This document shows positions 63,500 to 64,000 of a stretch of DNA of 64,000 nucleotides, in pieces. How positions within the stretch are numbered: the first letter of the stretch is position 1; each line of letters starts with the position of its first letter. The position numbers were made by a program, and so were the translations under genes. Source of the DNA: Acanthacorydalis orientalis (Eukaryota; Arthropoda; Insecta; Megaloptera; Corydalidae); assembly GCA_034766995.1 (NCBI GenBank), contig CM068317.1:49624425-49688424 (forward strand), read 5' to 3'. The notes under the pieces were generated by a model, which saw only the letters and a program-made list of their open reading frames with translations, had not been told where the DNA came from and made no database searches.

Positions 63500-63541
63500 T
63501 GTACACCGTGAGAGAGTTATGTAACTCTCTCACGGTGTACA
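63500..63541. repeat. 42-bp near-perfect palindrome
   Basis: A 20-bp arm, tgtacaccgtgagagagtta, is followed by a two-base centre (tg) and the exact reverse complement of the arm. It lies about 115 bp downstream of the Tc1 C-terminal relic. It could be fused inverted ends of a mobile element or a fold-back relic. Confidence 0.9.
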
Positions 63542-64000
63542 TGTGTAATGTGACTGATGTCAACGAATCAGAACAGAGACCACCATATCTCCATCGACCA
63601 ATCAGAAAACGAATAAAAATCATGGTACAAGAGACCCGATTTTTCTTTATACAAAGGTAAGAATTGTTCAAGCTAAACAATAATTCCAAGAAAAATACAA
63701 CAAACCTATTAAATACAACCCCATCAAAATATAAATTTTCCGTCAAGTATACGGTCGTCCAAAGAATCTATCCGCGGCTTCGATTCGGCGGAAAAAAAGT
63801 GTAGAATGGCGAGTCGGCAACGTTCGAATGCAGCGATCGATTCTCTCGACAGGACTCGGTTCGAACTTTATTAAAATTCCCGAAATTCCCTGTCATGTCG
63901 ATATTTCAATTCAGGCGCGCGTTCGGCGCTACTCCTATTATGATTATGATTATTATTATTTAGTCATCGCTGGAACGTTCACACTTTACCCAAATGTGCC
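63542..64000. other. no gene seen
   Basis: Mixed DNA with a CpG-bearing stretch at 63740-63870. Nothing supported up to the window edge. Confidence 0.4.

Noticed and set aside
63500..63541. microRNA precursor or bacterial-type terminator
   Set aside because: The loop is two bases and the arms are only 20 bp, too short for a typical miRNA hairpin. There is no U-run or prokaryotic context.

Overview
The window looks like non-coding DNA from an arthropod, most probably an insect. It is AT-rich with long (TA)n tracts. It has no operon structure, no long open reading frame and no convincing host exon. The only recognisable protein-coding sequence is decayed DNA-transposon transposase of mariner, Tc1 and IS630/Tc1-like (DUF4817-type helix-turn-helix) kinds, which are abundant in insects. 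CpG-containing patches are common, so CpG is not strongly depleted; this would fit a lightly methylated insect genome, but I cannot name an order or species. The block is best read as a large intron or an intergenic desert.

Layout. 1-4050: two mariner C-terminal stubs, a three-unit tandem repeat, a mariner deletion derivative with terminal repeats, and a Tc1/IS630-type relic. 4050-13300: mostly featureless, with one IS630-type relic near 9.4 kb. 13.3-18.7 kb: long (TA)n arrays, a (TA)n-purine repeat in three copies, and a second IS630-type relic sharing the internal deletion of the one at 9.4 kb. 20.0-23.2 kb: two short mariner derivatives with intact ends, inverted repeats and flanking TA, plus the 5' end of a different mariner. 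24.4-26.3 kb: a 340-bp direct duplication followed by a 130-bp tandem array. 27.5-27.9 kb: the 5' half of an irritans-type mariner. 28-36 kb: (TA)n arrays, CpG-rich patches and scattered copies of a dispersed repeat. 36.6-39.0 kb: a tandem array with a unit of about 142 bp and a 30-bp minisatellite. 42.8, 48.2-48.7 and 56.5 kb: further transposase relics. 50.4-53.1 kb: degenerate TATC/TAGA tetranucleotide blocks that switch strand. 60.4-61.7 kb: a degenerate array with units of 200-270 bp. 62.2-62.6 kb: a CpG-rich patch. 63.2-63.5 kb: a Tc1 C-terminal relic followed by a 42-bp near-perfect palindrome.

No genes act together here. The common thread is decay of several transposon families into short non-autonomous or truncated copies, together with expansion of simple and tandem repeats. 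The strongest observations are the two complete mini-mariners, a pair of IS630-type relics with the same deletion joint, and a dispersed repeat family with a conserved small hairpin. I did not find a convincing new biological system.
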